A DNA stretch of 5,111 nucleotides from G039029935 sp039029935 (GTDB taxonomy: Bacteria; Chloroflexota; Anaerolineae; Caldilineales; Caldilineaceae), in the NCBI GenBank assembly GCA_039029935.1, contig JBCCFC010001019.1, forward strand, positions 1 through 5,111, in the 5' to 3' direction. A program made the translations under genes and the position numbers. Within the stretch, counting starts at the first letter, position 1. The number at the start of each line of letters is the position of its first letter. Of this stretch, positions 1-4,658 are shown piece after piece. Under the pieces are notes generated by a model. That model was not told the DNA's origin. It searched no databases and saw only the letters and a program-made list of their open reading frames with translations.

Positions 1-133
1 CCATTTCGTCCAACTTCTGCTGATAAAACGGCACACGTTCATGAACATAGGCCACCAAAGACGCCAGTCGTTCGCTCTGCAAACGGGTCATATCTTGGCG
101 TGGCATTGTCTCTATTGGTTCATTCCAAATCAT
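1..133 (-). CDS. paaK: Phenylacetate-CoA ligase (PaaK-like), N-terminal fragment
   Basis: Only the first 44 codons are inside the window; the gene runs off the left edge. The peptide begins MIWNEPIETMPR and continues through LQSERLASLVAYVHERVPFY, the typical opening of phenylacetate-CoA ligases: an N-terminal helix with the spacing E-x-[IM]-x-x-[ML]-PR, then a 'V-x-x-R-VPFY' motif. This family belongs to the ANL adenylate-forming enzymes and uses ATP and CoA to activate phenylacetate or a related aryl acid to its CoA thioester in the cytoplasm. The start is supported by a strong Shine-Dalgarno AAAGGAG (minus strand, 141-147) placed 7 nt before the ATG. It is the third catabolic gene of a minus-strand run with two crotonases, which fits an aryl-CoA pathway. 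The ATP-binding and catalytic motifs lie outside the window, so exact substrate and integrity cannot be judged. Confidence 0.85.
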   Translation of the reverse strand, partial: MIWNEPIETMPRQDMTRLQSERLASLVAYVHERVPFYQQKLDEM

Positions 134-140
134 TTGTTTT

Positions 141-147
141 CTCCTTT
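141..147 (-). promoter_or_regulatory. Ribosome-binding site of the CoA ligase
   Basis: On the minus strand this reads AAAGGAG, 7 nt upstream of the ligase ATG at 133. It directly abuts the octamer array that begins at 148, so the repeat cassette stops just short of the ligase's translation signal. Confidence 0.75.
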
Positions 148-219
148 GTGGAAAAGTTGAAAGGTGGAAAAGTTGAAGGGTTGAAGGGCTGAAGGGTTGA
201 AAGGTTGAAAGGTTCAATG
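148..219. repeat. Left octamer tandem array, nine units of GTTGAARG
   Basis: Nine contiguous 8-bp units with consensus GTTGAARG on the plus strand, with no gaps (72 bp). The core units at 172-187 are two identical GTTGAAGG copies; the outer units are more degenerate (GTGGAAAA at 148 and 164, GCTGAAGG at 188, GTTCAATG at 212). It lies 2 bp beyond the stop codon of the four-helix-bundle gene and is the reverse complement of the right array at 629-700. The unit is too short, and lacks the spacers, for a CRISPR. Function unknown. Confidence 0.93.
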
Positions 220-221
220 TG

Positions 222-626
222 TTATCGGTTTCTTTGTTGGTTGGACATGGTGACTAGGCCGGAGATGATTGTGTCGATTAGTGCCATGCGGTGTTCAATT
301 ACTTCTGGTTTTAGTAAGTTGCGCGCACGATAGTACCAGCCCCTTGTTTCACGGGCAGAGCCGTTAGCAATCCTTAGGAAACGTGCGTAGTCTTTGCCAA
401 ATCCACGGCCATATCCTTCTTCAATGTTGGCAGGTATTGATCCACTACTGCGGATGAGTTGATTCGCAATGGGCTTACCCAACGTTGCTTGACTCAAAAT
501 TTCGCAATCTTGCCATGCCAAATCTGATAAGAGCAGACTCTTCCGGTAAATCTCAATATCCCATAATGGATCACGCGTAATGCTATCTGGCACTTGCTTC
601 AACCACTCATCATACTTAGTAATCAT
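222..626 (-). CDS. Four helix bundle protein (23S rRNA intervening-sequence protein family)
   Basis: The 134-residue product carries the family hallmark around residues 57-99: LIRSSGSIPANIEEGYGRG, then an F-L-R-IA-x-GSA-R-ET stretch and a W-Y-Y segment, followed by a final amphipathic helix (about 109-128). This matches the small helical proteins first described from intervening sequences in some 23S rRNA genes and structurally related to the Avd accessory proteins of diversity-generating retroelements. Their molecular role is mostly unknown. The N-terminal 30 residues (YDEWLKQVP, then DPLWDIEIYR) mark the longer variant of the family. There is no rRNA here, so it is a free-standing copy. The gene is enclosed within 2 bp on each side by inverted octamer arrays and separates two catabolic genes, which suggests an inserted cassette. 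Start ATG at 624-626 has an SD-like GAAGGG provided by the upstream array. Confidence 0.88.
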   Translation of the reverse strand: MITKYDEWLKQVPDSITRDPLWDIEIYRKSLLLSDLAWQDCEILSQATLGKPIANQLIRSSGSIPANIEEGYGRGFGKDYARFLRIANGSARETRGWYYRARNLLKPEVIEHRMALIDTIISGLVTMSNQQRNR

Positions 627-628
627 CC

Positions 629-700
629 TTCAACCCTTCAACCTTTCAACTCTTCAACCCTTCAACTTTTCAACTCTTCAACCCTTCAACCCTTCAACCC
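629..700. repeat. Right octamer tandem array, nine units of TTCAACYY
   Basis: Nine contiguous 8-bp units of TTCAAC plus two pyrimidines on the plus strand (72 bp; CCC, CCT, CTC and CTT variants). It is complementary to the left array, so the two form inverted repeats around the four-helix-bundle gene. Its last unit (693-700) contains the TGA stop codon (minus strand, 694-696) of the crotonase to the right. The period of 8 is not a multiple of 3, so ORFs through it show an 8-residue periodicity that is an artefact. Confidence 0.95.
634..639 (-). promoter_or_regulatory. Repeat-derived ribosome-binding site of the four-helix-bundle gene
   Basis: On the minus strand the first-to-second array unit junction reads GAAGGG with 7 nt to the ATG at 626, normal Shine-Dalgarno spacing. 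Every unit of the array offers a similar purine-rich core, but only this copy is correctly spaced; the next copy touches the start codon. Confidence 0.5.
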
Positions 701-1500
701 TTCGCCGACGGATACTCAGGCCGCGTCTTCGTGCGAATCCCCTCAACGCCCGCCATCATATCTTCGTGGAAAAAGCCCATCATCTCTAGTGCCAGCGAAT
801 GGTCAAAGATGGGGCCAGCCTGTAATAGCCATTGGTTAAGCGCACGTTTGGTAAACTTGATGGCGTGGCGTGGACCTGTCGCCAAGTCGGTTGCCACTTC
901 CATTGCTTTGTCGTGTAGTTCCTCCAACGGCACACATAGGCTCACCAGCCCCATGCGCTCGGCCTCTTTGCCGCTGACAAAATCGCTGGTCATGAGATAA
1001 TATTTGGACTTTGCCATGCCACAAAGCAACGGCCAGATGATGGCGGAGTGGTCGCCAGCCGCCACGCCCATGCGTACATGCCCATCCGCCAACCGTGCAT
1101 TCTCTGCCGCAATGCTGACGTCAGATAGCAATGCCACCACCAAACCAGCTCCGACCGCAGCCCCGTTGATGGCCGAGATGATGGGTGTGTTGCAGTTGAG
1201 TTGTCGGTAGACCAAGTCGCGCGCTTCATCCAAGATGCGCATAATCTCGTCGTAATTTTTGTAGGCATTCTCAACCATATCCAGATCGCCACCTGCTGAA
1301 AATGCACGCCCCGCTCCAGTAATCACAGCGCAGTTGACCTCTGGGTCGGCATCAATCGTGGCCCATAGATCGACAAACTCGGTGTGTAGCTGTTGGTTGG
1401 CCGCGTTGAGGACATCGGGGCGATTCAGCGTGATCCAGAGGATGTTGGGATCACGTTTTTCAAACAAAATGTGTTGATACTCTGTGTATGCTCTCGCCAT
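694..1500 (-). CDS. Enoyl-CoA hydratase/isomerase (crotonase) family protein, atypical active site
   Basis: The 268-residue product has a complete crotonase fold: ITLNRPDVLNA near residues 23-33, the first oxyanion-hole segment GAGRAFSAGGDL (62-73), the second oxyanion segment INGAAVGAGL (111-120), and a C-terminal trimerisation region ending in GVEGIRTKTRP. The family handles acyl-CoA thioesters through hydration, isomerisation or related chemistry. Aligned by eye to mitochondrial enoyl-CoA hydratase, the two catalytic glutamates are replaced: the Glu144 position is Val and the Glu164 position is His141. Instead the protein has an unusual G-D-H at 149-151 in the loop that is usually P-G-A-G. 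It is therefore unlikely to be a standard PaaF-type hydratase, and the substrate is not known. It follows the PaaG-like gene by 8 bp, so the two are probably cotranscribed and possibly translationally coupled; a GGAG lies 13 nt before the ATG. The stop codon lies inside the octamer array. Confidence 0.9.
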   Translation of the reverse strand: MARAYTEYQHILFEKRDPNILWITLNRPDVLNAANQQLHTEFVDLWATIDADPEVNCAVITGAGRAFSAGGDLDMVENAYKNYDEIMRILDEARDLVYRQLNCNTPIISAINGAAVGAGLVVALLSDVSIAAENARLADGHVRMGVAAGDHSAIIWPLLCGMAKSKYYLMTSDFVSGKEAERMGLVSLCVPLEELHDKAMEVATDLATGPRHAIKFTKRALNQWLLQAGPIFDHSLALEMMGFFHEDMMAGVEGIRTKTRPEYPSAKG

Positions 1501-1508
1501 GATGTTTG

Positions 1509-2297
1509 CTATGCTCCAGTGAAGTTTGGTGTACGTTTTTCGTGGAACGCGGCCACGCCCTCTTTATAATCGGCTGAGTGTCCAGCAATTTCCTGCAAAT
1601 GCGACTCATAGTCAATCTGCTCTTCAAAGGTAACACCCAGCGATTTATTGAGTGCGCGTTTGCCCATCGCAAGGCCAATAGGTGGCCCACTGGCAAGTCG
1701 TTTTGCCAATGCCCGTGACTCATCCATCAGTGAGTCATGTGAGAAGACGCGGTTGACCAGGCCAAATTGTGCAGCTTGCATGGCATCAATGCGGTCGTTG
1801 GTAAAAATCATTTCGGCGGCACGGGCTGGGCCAATCAGGCGTGGCAACCAATAGCTGACTCCGGAATCCGGTGCCAGCCCTATGCCGATAAACGCGGTGA
1901 GAAACTTGGCCTTATCACTGGCATAGCGAATATCACAGGCCAGTGCCAGCCCTAATCCCGCCCCAGCAGTCGCACCGTTGATCGCCGCAATCACTGGCTT
2001 CTCCAAGCCGCGAATAGCCAACAGCATGGGATGATAGCTACCCTTTAGATGGTTGCGAAACGAGAAATTCTCACTATGCCCCTCGACTTCGTTTAAATCC
2101 TGACCCGCACAAAATCCACGACCTGCACCCGTAATCAACACACAACGCATGTCGCCACTGCGCTTGACCTGTTTCAACACCTGCTGAATTTCGGTGGATA
2201 CGTCGCTTGTCAACGCATTATATTTATCTGGTCGATTGAGGGTAATCTCCACCACACCCTCGTCCTGTGCAACCAGAATTGTTTTGTAATCGCTCAT
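1509..2297 (-). CDS. paaG: PaaG-like crotonase (probable 1,2-epoxyphenylacetyl-CoA isomerase)
   Basis: The 262-residue product is a full-length crotonase closest in pattern to PaaG. It has ITLNRPDKYNALT (residues 18-30), GAGRGFCAGQDLNE (57-70), INGATAGAGLGLALACD (106-122), APDSG (142-146) and the C-terminal HSADYKEGVAAFHEKR followed by P-N-F-TG, nearly the same as the end of E. coli PaaG. Asp144 in APDSG corresponds to the acidic residue proposed as catalytic in PaaG, and the hydratase glutamates are absent, which supports isomerase chemistry. In the known pathway PaaG converts ring-1,2-epoxyphenylacetyl-CoA to the oxepin, just after the PaaABCE epoxidase. The adjacent PaaK-like ligase supports this role, although the epoxidase is not in the window and related isomerases act on other acyl-CoAs. 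The start has an AGGAGA ribosome-binding site 7 nt upstream. It is the first gene of the minus-strand run. Confidence 0.88.
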   Translation of the reverse strand: MSDYKTILVAQDEGVVEITLNRPDKYNALTSDVSTEIQQVLKQVKRSGDMRCVLITGAGRGFCAGQDLNEVEGHSENFSFRNHLKGSYHPMLLAIRGLEKPVIAAINGATAGAGLGLALACDIRYASDKAKFLTAFIGIGLAPDSGVSYWLPRLIGPARAAEMIFTNDRIDAMQAAQFGLVNRVFSHDSLMDESRALAKRLASGPPIGLAMGKRALNKSLGVTFEEQIDYESHLQEIAGHSADYKEGVAAFHEKRTPNFTGA

Positions 2298-2330
2298 TGC
2301 TTTTTCTCCTGATAGTAGATTGATTAGTCT

Positions 2331-2347
2331 GCGGATTAAACCTCCGC
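2331..2347. promoter_or_regulatory. Small inverted repeat in the leader of the PaaG-like gene
   Basis: Perfect 5-bp arms GCGGA and TCCGC are separated by 7 nt. It falls between the proposed leftward -10 box and the ribosome-binding site of the PaaG-like gene, so it could be an operator or a leader hairpin. The arms are short and chance occurrence is possible. Confidence 0.25.
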
Positions 2348-2357
2348 TTGTGGCTAC

Positions 2358-2363
2358 AGTATA
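2358..2363 (-). promoter_or_regulatory. Candidate -10 box for the catabolic run
   Basis: The minus strand reads TATACT, five of six matches to the sigma-70 -10 consensus, about 60 nt upstream of the PaaG-like start. No good -35 hexamer lies at 16-18 bp (only T-rich sequence), so an activator-dependent or chance match is possible. Confidence 0.3.
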
Positions 2364-2411
2364 GCGTTAGAGTGATGAGGATAAAAATTACATATTTGAA
2401 GAGAGACTGTT

Positions 2412-2440
2412 TCAACAACGATTGCAACCCATGTTACAAT
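2412..2440 (+). promoter_or_regulatory. Candidate promoter of the membrane-protein gene
   Basis: TCAACA (2412-2417, four of six to TTGACA), a 17-bp spacer and TACAAT (2435-2440, five of six to TATAAT). It would give a leader of roughly 160 nt. The -10 box lies inside the right arm of an inverted repeat, which suggests repression by a dimeric regulator. Confidence 0.4.
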
Positions 2441-2443
2441 CGT
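2418..2443. promoter_or_regulatory. Operator-like inverted repeat over a -10 box
   Basis: Arms ACGATTGCAAC (2418-2428) and GTTACAATCGT (2433-2443) are reverse complements at 10 of 11 positions, with a 4-nt centre CCAT. The right arm covers TACAAT of the rightward promoter candidate. There is no U-tract downstream on either side, so a terminator is less likely than a binding site for a dimeric repressor. The regulator gene is not in the window. Confidence 0.5.
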
Positions 2444-2606
2444 GCGTATAAATAGAAAAATAGAACGAAATCAACAGGAAGGCCGGGAAGATTCGGAAGG
2501 GAGTTGAAGATATGCCGCTCTCTTGTGGACCTATTTATTCTTTCTGTTGAGATTCTTAAGTTTTTAAACAATTTTGCAGCAGAAATAAAGTAAGGATATA
2601 CAACCA

Positions 2607-3683
2607 ATGACAGCATCAACCATTGCTTCACCAGTACGAAGTAAACCACAATTGCGGGCTATTGCGATCAGTAGCATCGCCTATGATTGGCTTTTCGCCG
2701 CCCTCTGTCTGATCTTTGTGGCAGGTGTCTTTCTGGATGGCTGGGCGCACAATCATGGCCGTGTGGATGAAAGTTTCTTCACCCCTTGGCACGCCGTCTT
2801 TTATTCGGGCTTTATGATTGTGGCTCTTGCATTGCTTGGCACCACCTTTCTCAACTGGCAGAAAGGCTTGCGTGGCGCAGCCATCTGGCCGTCAGGCTAT
2901 CGACTAAGCGCAACAGGGCTACTCATTTTTGCCGCAGGGGGCTTTGGCGATATGTTGTGGCATGAGATATTTGGCATTGAGGATGGCATCGAGGCACTGA
3001 TCAGCCCATCCCATCTGACCTTGGGACTAGGCATGGGGTTGATTGTGACAGGTCCCCTCCGCGCTGCCTGGAATCGCGCCAATCGAGCAAAGGCCAAAGG
3101 ACAGGAACTAGCAACAGGCTGGTGGGCGTTGGGGCCAATGGTCCTCTCTATACTGACACTAACCTCTATCTTCACCTTTTTGTTTATGTTCAGCCACCCA
3201 CTTTTCAACGTCATTGGTGGACCAGAACCTTGGACACGCGCGAATGATGTGAACCTGATTGTTGGGTACAACAGCCTCATTCTCATCGCAACGTTCCTGA
3301 TGGGGCCATTGATGTTTGCCATGCGTCGTTGGCAGCTTCCCATTGGCACATTCGCCCTCGTCTGGGGCATCAACAGCATCGGGATGGTCATCCTCGACTG
3401 GCTACCGGAGCACGCACTAGGGCTAACCATCGCCTTCCTCGTCGCAGGTGTACTGGTTGAGATCATCCGTCTCCTGCTCCGGCCATCAGCAGCCCGCCCC
3501 GGTGCATTCCATCTCTTCGCCTTTCTTGCACCCTTCACACTCTACTTGGTCTACTTTGCCACCATGATTGCCACCGCCGGAACCCACTGGTCCGTGCATA
3601 TGTGGTCAGGGTCAGCGGTGATGAGTGCGACGGTGGTTTGGTTGATAAGTTATTTGGTGTTGCCGCCGCGTGAGGTAGTTTAG
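2607..3683 (+). CDS. Polytopic membrane protein of unknown function (about ten helices)
   Basis: I do not recognise a named family. The 358-residue protein has a short hydrophilic N-terminus and about ten hydrophobic segments, near residues 25-45, 63-83, 100-118, 134-152, 174-197, 216-238, 243-263, 268-290, 299-322 and 330-352, with a basic loop at 151-166 and a polar stretch at 199-214. Potential metal- or haem-ligand residues cluster at helix ends: DGWAHNHG (44-51), PWH (60-62), GDMLWHE (114-120), SPSHL (133-137), FSHP (196-199), PEH (267-269) and THWSVHMW (326-333). This pattern suggests an integral-membrane protein that binds a metal or cofactor, but that is inference only. There is no signal for a soluble domain. 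The start has TAAGGA 10 nt upstream. It is transcribed away from the catabolic run and is followed by 113 bp before the toxin-antitoxin operon, so it appears monocistronic. Confidence 0.85.
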   Translation: MTASTIASPVRSKPQLRAIAISSIAYDWLFAALCLIFVAGVFLDGWAHNHGRVDESFFTPWHAVFYSGFMIVALALLGTTFLNWQKGLRGAAIWPSGYRLSATGLLIFAAGGFGDMLWHEIFGIEDGIEALISPSHLTLGLGMGLIVTGPLRAAWNRANRAKAKGQELATGWWALGPMVLSILTLTSIFTFLFMFSHPLFNVIGGPEPWTRANDVNLIVGYNSLILIATFLMGPLMFAMRRWQLPIGTFALVWGINSIGMVILDWLPEHALGLTIAFLVAGVLVEIIRLLLRPSAARPGAFHLFAFLAPFTLYLVYFATMIATAGTHWSVHMWSGSAVMSATVVWLISYLVLPPREVV

Positions 3684-3717
3684 CGTACACAATGCTACAG
3701 TATTCATCCCCATTCAT

Positions 3718-3747
3718 TTGGCTGATGGCTAGACATGCATGTATAAT
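3718..3747 (+). promoter_or_regulatory. Promoter of the toxin-antitoxin operon
   Basis: TTGGCT (3718-3723, four of six to TTGACA), an 18-bp spacer and a perfect TATAAT (3742-3747). It lies 49 bp before the first antitoxin start, giving a short leader of about 40 nt. A palindrome overlaps the upstream edge of the -10 box, as expected for a self-repressed operon. Confidence 0.65.
3730..3745. promoter_or_regulatory. Candidate antitoxin operator at the -10 box
   Basis: The core ACATGCATGT (3733-3742) is a perfect 10-bp palindrome, and two further pairs outside it (TA at 3730-3731 with TA at 3744-3745) match after one mismatched pair. It overlaps TATAAT. Ribbon-helix-helix antitoxins usually repress their own operon through such palindromes, so this is the best operator candidate. 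Confidence 0.45.
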
Positions 3748-3767
3748 AGCCGCTCCCTATGATAAAG

Positions 3768-3779
3768 TCTGAAATCAGA
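3768..3779. promoter_or_regulatory. Second short inverted repeat in the toxin-antitoxin leader
   Basis: Perfect arms TCTGA (3768-3772) and TCAGA (3775-3779) around AA, just before the AGGAG ribosome-binding site (3786-3790). It could be a second operator half or a leader element; it differs in sequence from the palindrome at the -10 box. Confidence 0.25.
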
Positions 3780-3796
3780 GTAAATAGGAGAATTTT

Positions 3797-4030
3797 ATGT
3801 CTATTGCCGTATATTTAGAAGAACCACTAGCCGTGCGTCTACAAAAACGTGCAACCACATTGCAGGTATCTTTAGAGGATTTGGTGCATCGTTTTCTGGA
3901 TACACAACTGCAAAACGAACCTGAACCTGTTGAACAAAAACAGCCGTTTATACCCGAACCGACCTCATTCACGCCTGAGTTGGCTGACGATGAGTGGGAT
4001 GAGGTTGAGTGGGTTGATGAAGAAGAATAA
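3797..4030 (+). CDS. Truncated ribbon-helix-helix-like antitoxin (copy 1)
   Basis: The 77-residue product has an N-terminal strand (IAVYLEE, residues 3-9) and two helices separated by a turn (PLAVRLQKRATTL, then SLEDLVHRFLDTQL to residue 38), the layout of ribbon-helix-helix antitoxins. A Pro/Gln/Glu-rich linker (39-60) and an acidic-Trp stretch (DDEWDEVEWVDEEE, 64-77) follow. It is clearly paralogous to the next gene (same RLQ-x-RAT-x-LQ-x-S-[IL]-E-[ED]-L-[IV]-HRF core). Translation stops at TAA 4028-4030, but homology to copy 2 continues beyond the stop, so this is a shortened version. It could still bind DNA and regulate the operon while lacking the toxin-contacting tail. Start supported by AGGAG 6 nt upstream. 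No toxin gene follows it directly. Confidence 0.75.
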   Translation: MSIAVYLEEPLAVRLQKRATTLQVSLEDLVHRFLDTQLQNEPEPVEQKQPFIPEPTSFTPELADDEWDEVEWVDEEE

Positions 4031-4154
4031 GATGATGAAGAAGAATGGGGTGAGGAACCTTGGACAATCGAAGATGCAAAGGGTCTACCTCATTGAAAGT
4101 CCAGAGTTGAGCCAGCAGTCACCCTGGCTAGATAGACATTTGGAGCAACGATAA
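4031..4154 (+). pseudogene. Decayed C-terminal remnant of antitoxin copy 1
   Basis: After the TAA, the original frame continues as acidic-Trp codons (DDEEEWGEEPW, from 4031) and closes at TGA 4094-4096. The C-terminal family motif VYLIESPELSQQSPW appears in the +1 frame from about 4077 and closes at TAA 4152-4154, 1 nt before the next ATG. The intact copy ends with QYIVESPELSQQSLW in the same position before its own partner gene. Relative to it, this remnant has a stop codon, a frame change and loss of about 60 codons between the acidic stretch and the tail. GGAG within it (4142-4145) is the ribosome-binding site of the next gene. Confidence 0.7.
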
Positions 4155-4155
4155 C

Positions 4156-4656
4156 ATGTTTGTGAAAATACAATTCCAAGAATCAATCTTCTCACGATTG
4201 CAGAGAAAAGCAACCAACTTGCAAATTTCAATTGAAGAATTGATCCATCGCTTTGTGGATATGCAGCTTGGCGATGGTGCCAAGATGAATGGCACGCAAT
4301 CAAACTCTGCTCAAGCACTGTTACAACCATTGAATGAGTGGGAAGATGATGAGTGGGAAGATGATGATGAATGGATTGAGGATGAGTGGGACGATGAAGC
4401 AGTTTTAAATGTGCAACACCCAACCCACATCCGCAACGATGACGAATACTGGGAGCAGGTTTATGCGGAACTGCGTGAGATAGACCCTGAACACGAGGCT
4501 TACATAGAGCATACTTATGGCACAGGGATTGACTTACTCAACAATACGGCTGGCATTTTAGGAAAAGGGTTGCCACAGGGTGTGGTTCAATATATTGTTG
4601 AAAGCCCTGAGTTAAGTCAGCAATCACTTTGGTCTACATCATCACAGGAGAAGTAA
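4156..4656 (+). CDS. VapB-like antitoxin with acidic-tryptophan linker (copy 2)
   Basis: The 166-residue product is longer than typical VapB antitoxins (about 70-90 residues). Residues 2-38 form a ribbon-helix-helix-like unit: strand FVKIQFQ, helix ESIFSRLQRKATNL, helix SIEELIHRFVDMQL. A polar linker (39-60) leads to four EW-x-acidic-acidic units (61-81). A charged helical region (about 94-120, with YWEQVYAELREIDPEHEAY) and a C-terminal tail (GKGLPQG, then YIVESPELSQQSLW) follow. In this type of system the N-terminal domain dimerises and binds the operator, while the C-terminal part covers the toxin active site; that assignment here is inference from architecture and from the PIN-domain gene only 2 bp downstream. 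Start has GGAG 10 nt upstream. Ribbon-helix-helix assignment is by eye and could instead be a related small DNA-binding fold. Confidence 0.78.
   Translation: MFVKIQFQESIFSRLQRKATNLQISIEELIHRFVDMQLGDGAKMNGTQSNSAQALLQPLNEWEDDEWEDDDEWIEDEWDDEAVLNVQHPTHIRNDDEYWEQVYAELREIDPEHEAYIEHTYGTGIDLLNNTAGILGKGLPQGVVQYIVESPELSQQSLWSTSSQEK
4336..4398 (+). repeat. In-frame acidic-Trp tandem repeat in the antitoxin gene
   Basis: Four in-frame units, GAG/GAA-TGG followed by three or four codons (15, 18, 15 and 15 bp), encode EWEDD, EWEDDD, EWIED and EWDDE. The first two units share GAGTGGGAAGATGAT exactly, which indicates recent duplication by slippage or unequal recombination. Confidence 0.8.
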
Positions 4657-4658
4657 CT

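Larger units (their letters stand above)
2298..2606. other. Divergent intergenic region
   Basis: This 309-bp stretch separates the leftward catabolic run from the rightward membrane-protein gene and holds no convincing gene. It contains the AGGAGA site of the PaaG-like gene (2305-2310), a 5-bp hairpin (2331-2347), a leftward -10-like hexamer (2358-2363), a rightward promoter candidate (2412-2440) buried in an inverted repeat (2418-2443), and an A/T-rich leader of about 160 nt before the membrane-protein gene. The leader ends with TAAGGA (2591-2596), 10 nt before the ATG. A 12-codon reading frame at 2512-2550 is present but unsupported. Confidence 0.7.

Noticed and set aside
629..700. Octamer array considered as a CRISPR
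   Set aside because: Units are 8 bp with no spacers and no cas genes nearby.
580..839. Two plus-strand reading frames rich in LQPFNxST across the right octamer array
   Set aside because: They are created by the stop-free octamer; the 8-residue periodicity follows from a unit of 8 bp, and they overlap two genuine minus-strand genes.
2512..2550. Twelve-codon open frame (MPLSCGPIYSFC) in the membrane-protein leader, with GGGAG upstream
   Set aside because: Short frames of this size are common by chance, and there is no attenuator structure after it; kept only as a remark.
2897..3538. Long minus-strand frame opposite the membrane-protein gene
   Set aside because: Composition is that of an antisense shadow (Arg/Pro/Ser-rich, no domain), while the plus frame has clear membrane helices and a ribosome-binding site.
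3684..3760. Intrinsic terminator after the membrane-protein gene
   Set aside because: The only pairing (GGCT with AGCC, 3727-3751) is 4 bp with no T-tract, and the region is better explained as the next promoter and operator.
4028..4096. Programmed readthrough or frameshift to restore full-length antitoxin copy 1
   Set aside because: Both a stop and a frame change would have to be bypassed, about 60 codons are missing relative to copy 2, and no recoding structure is visible; decay is simpler.
3930..4154. Plus-strand frame of 74 codons spanning the end of antitoxin copy 1
   Set aside because: Only its last 25 or so codons resemble a protein (the tail of copy 2); the first part is out of frame with copy 1, so it is not a separate gene.
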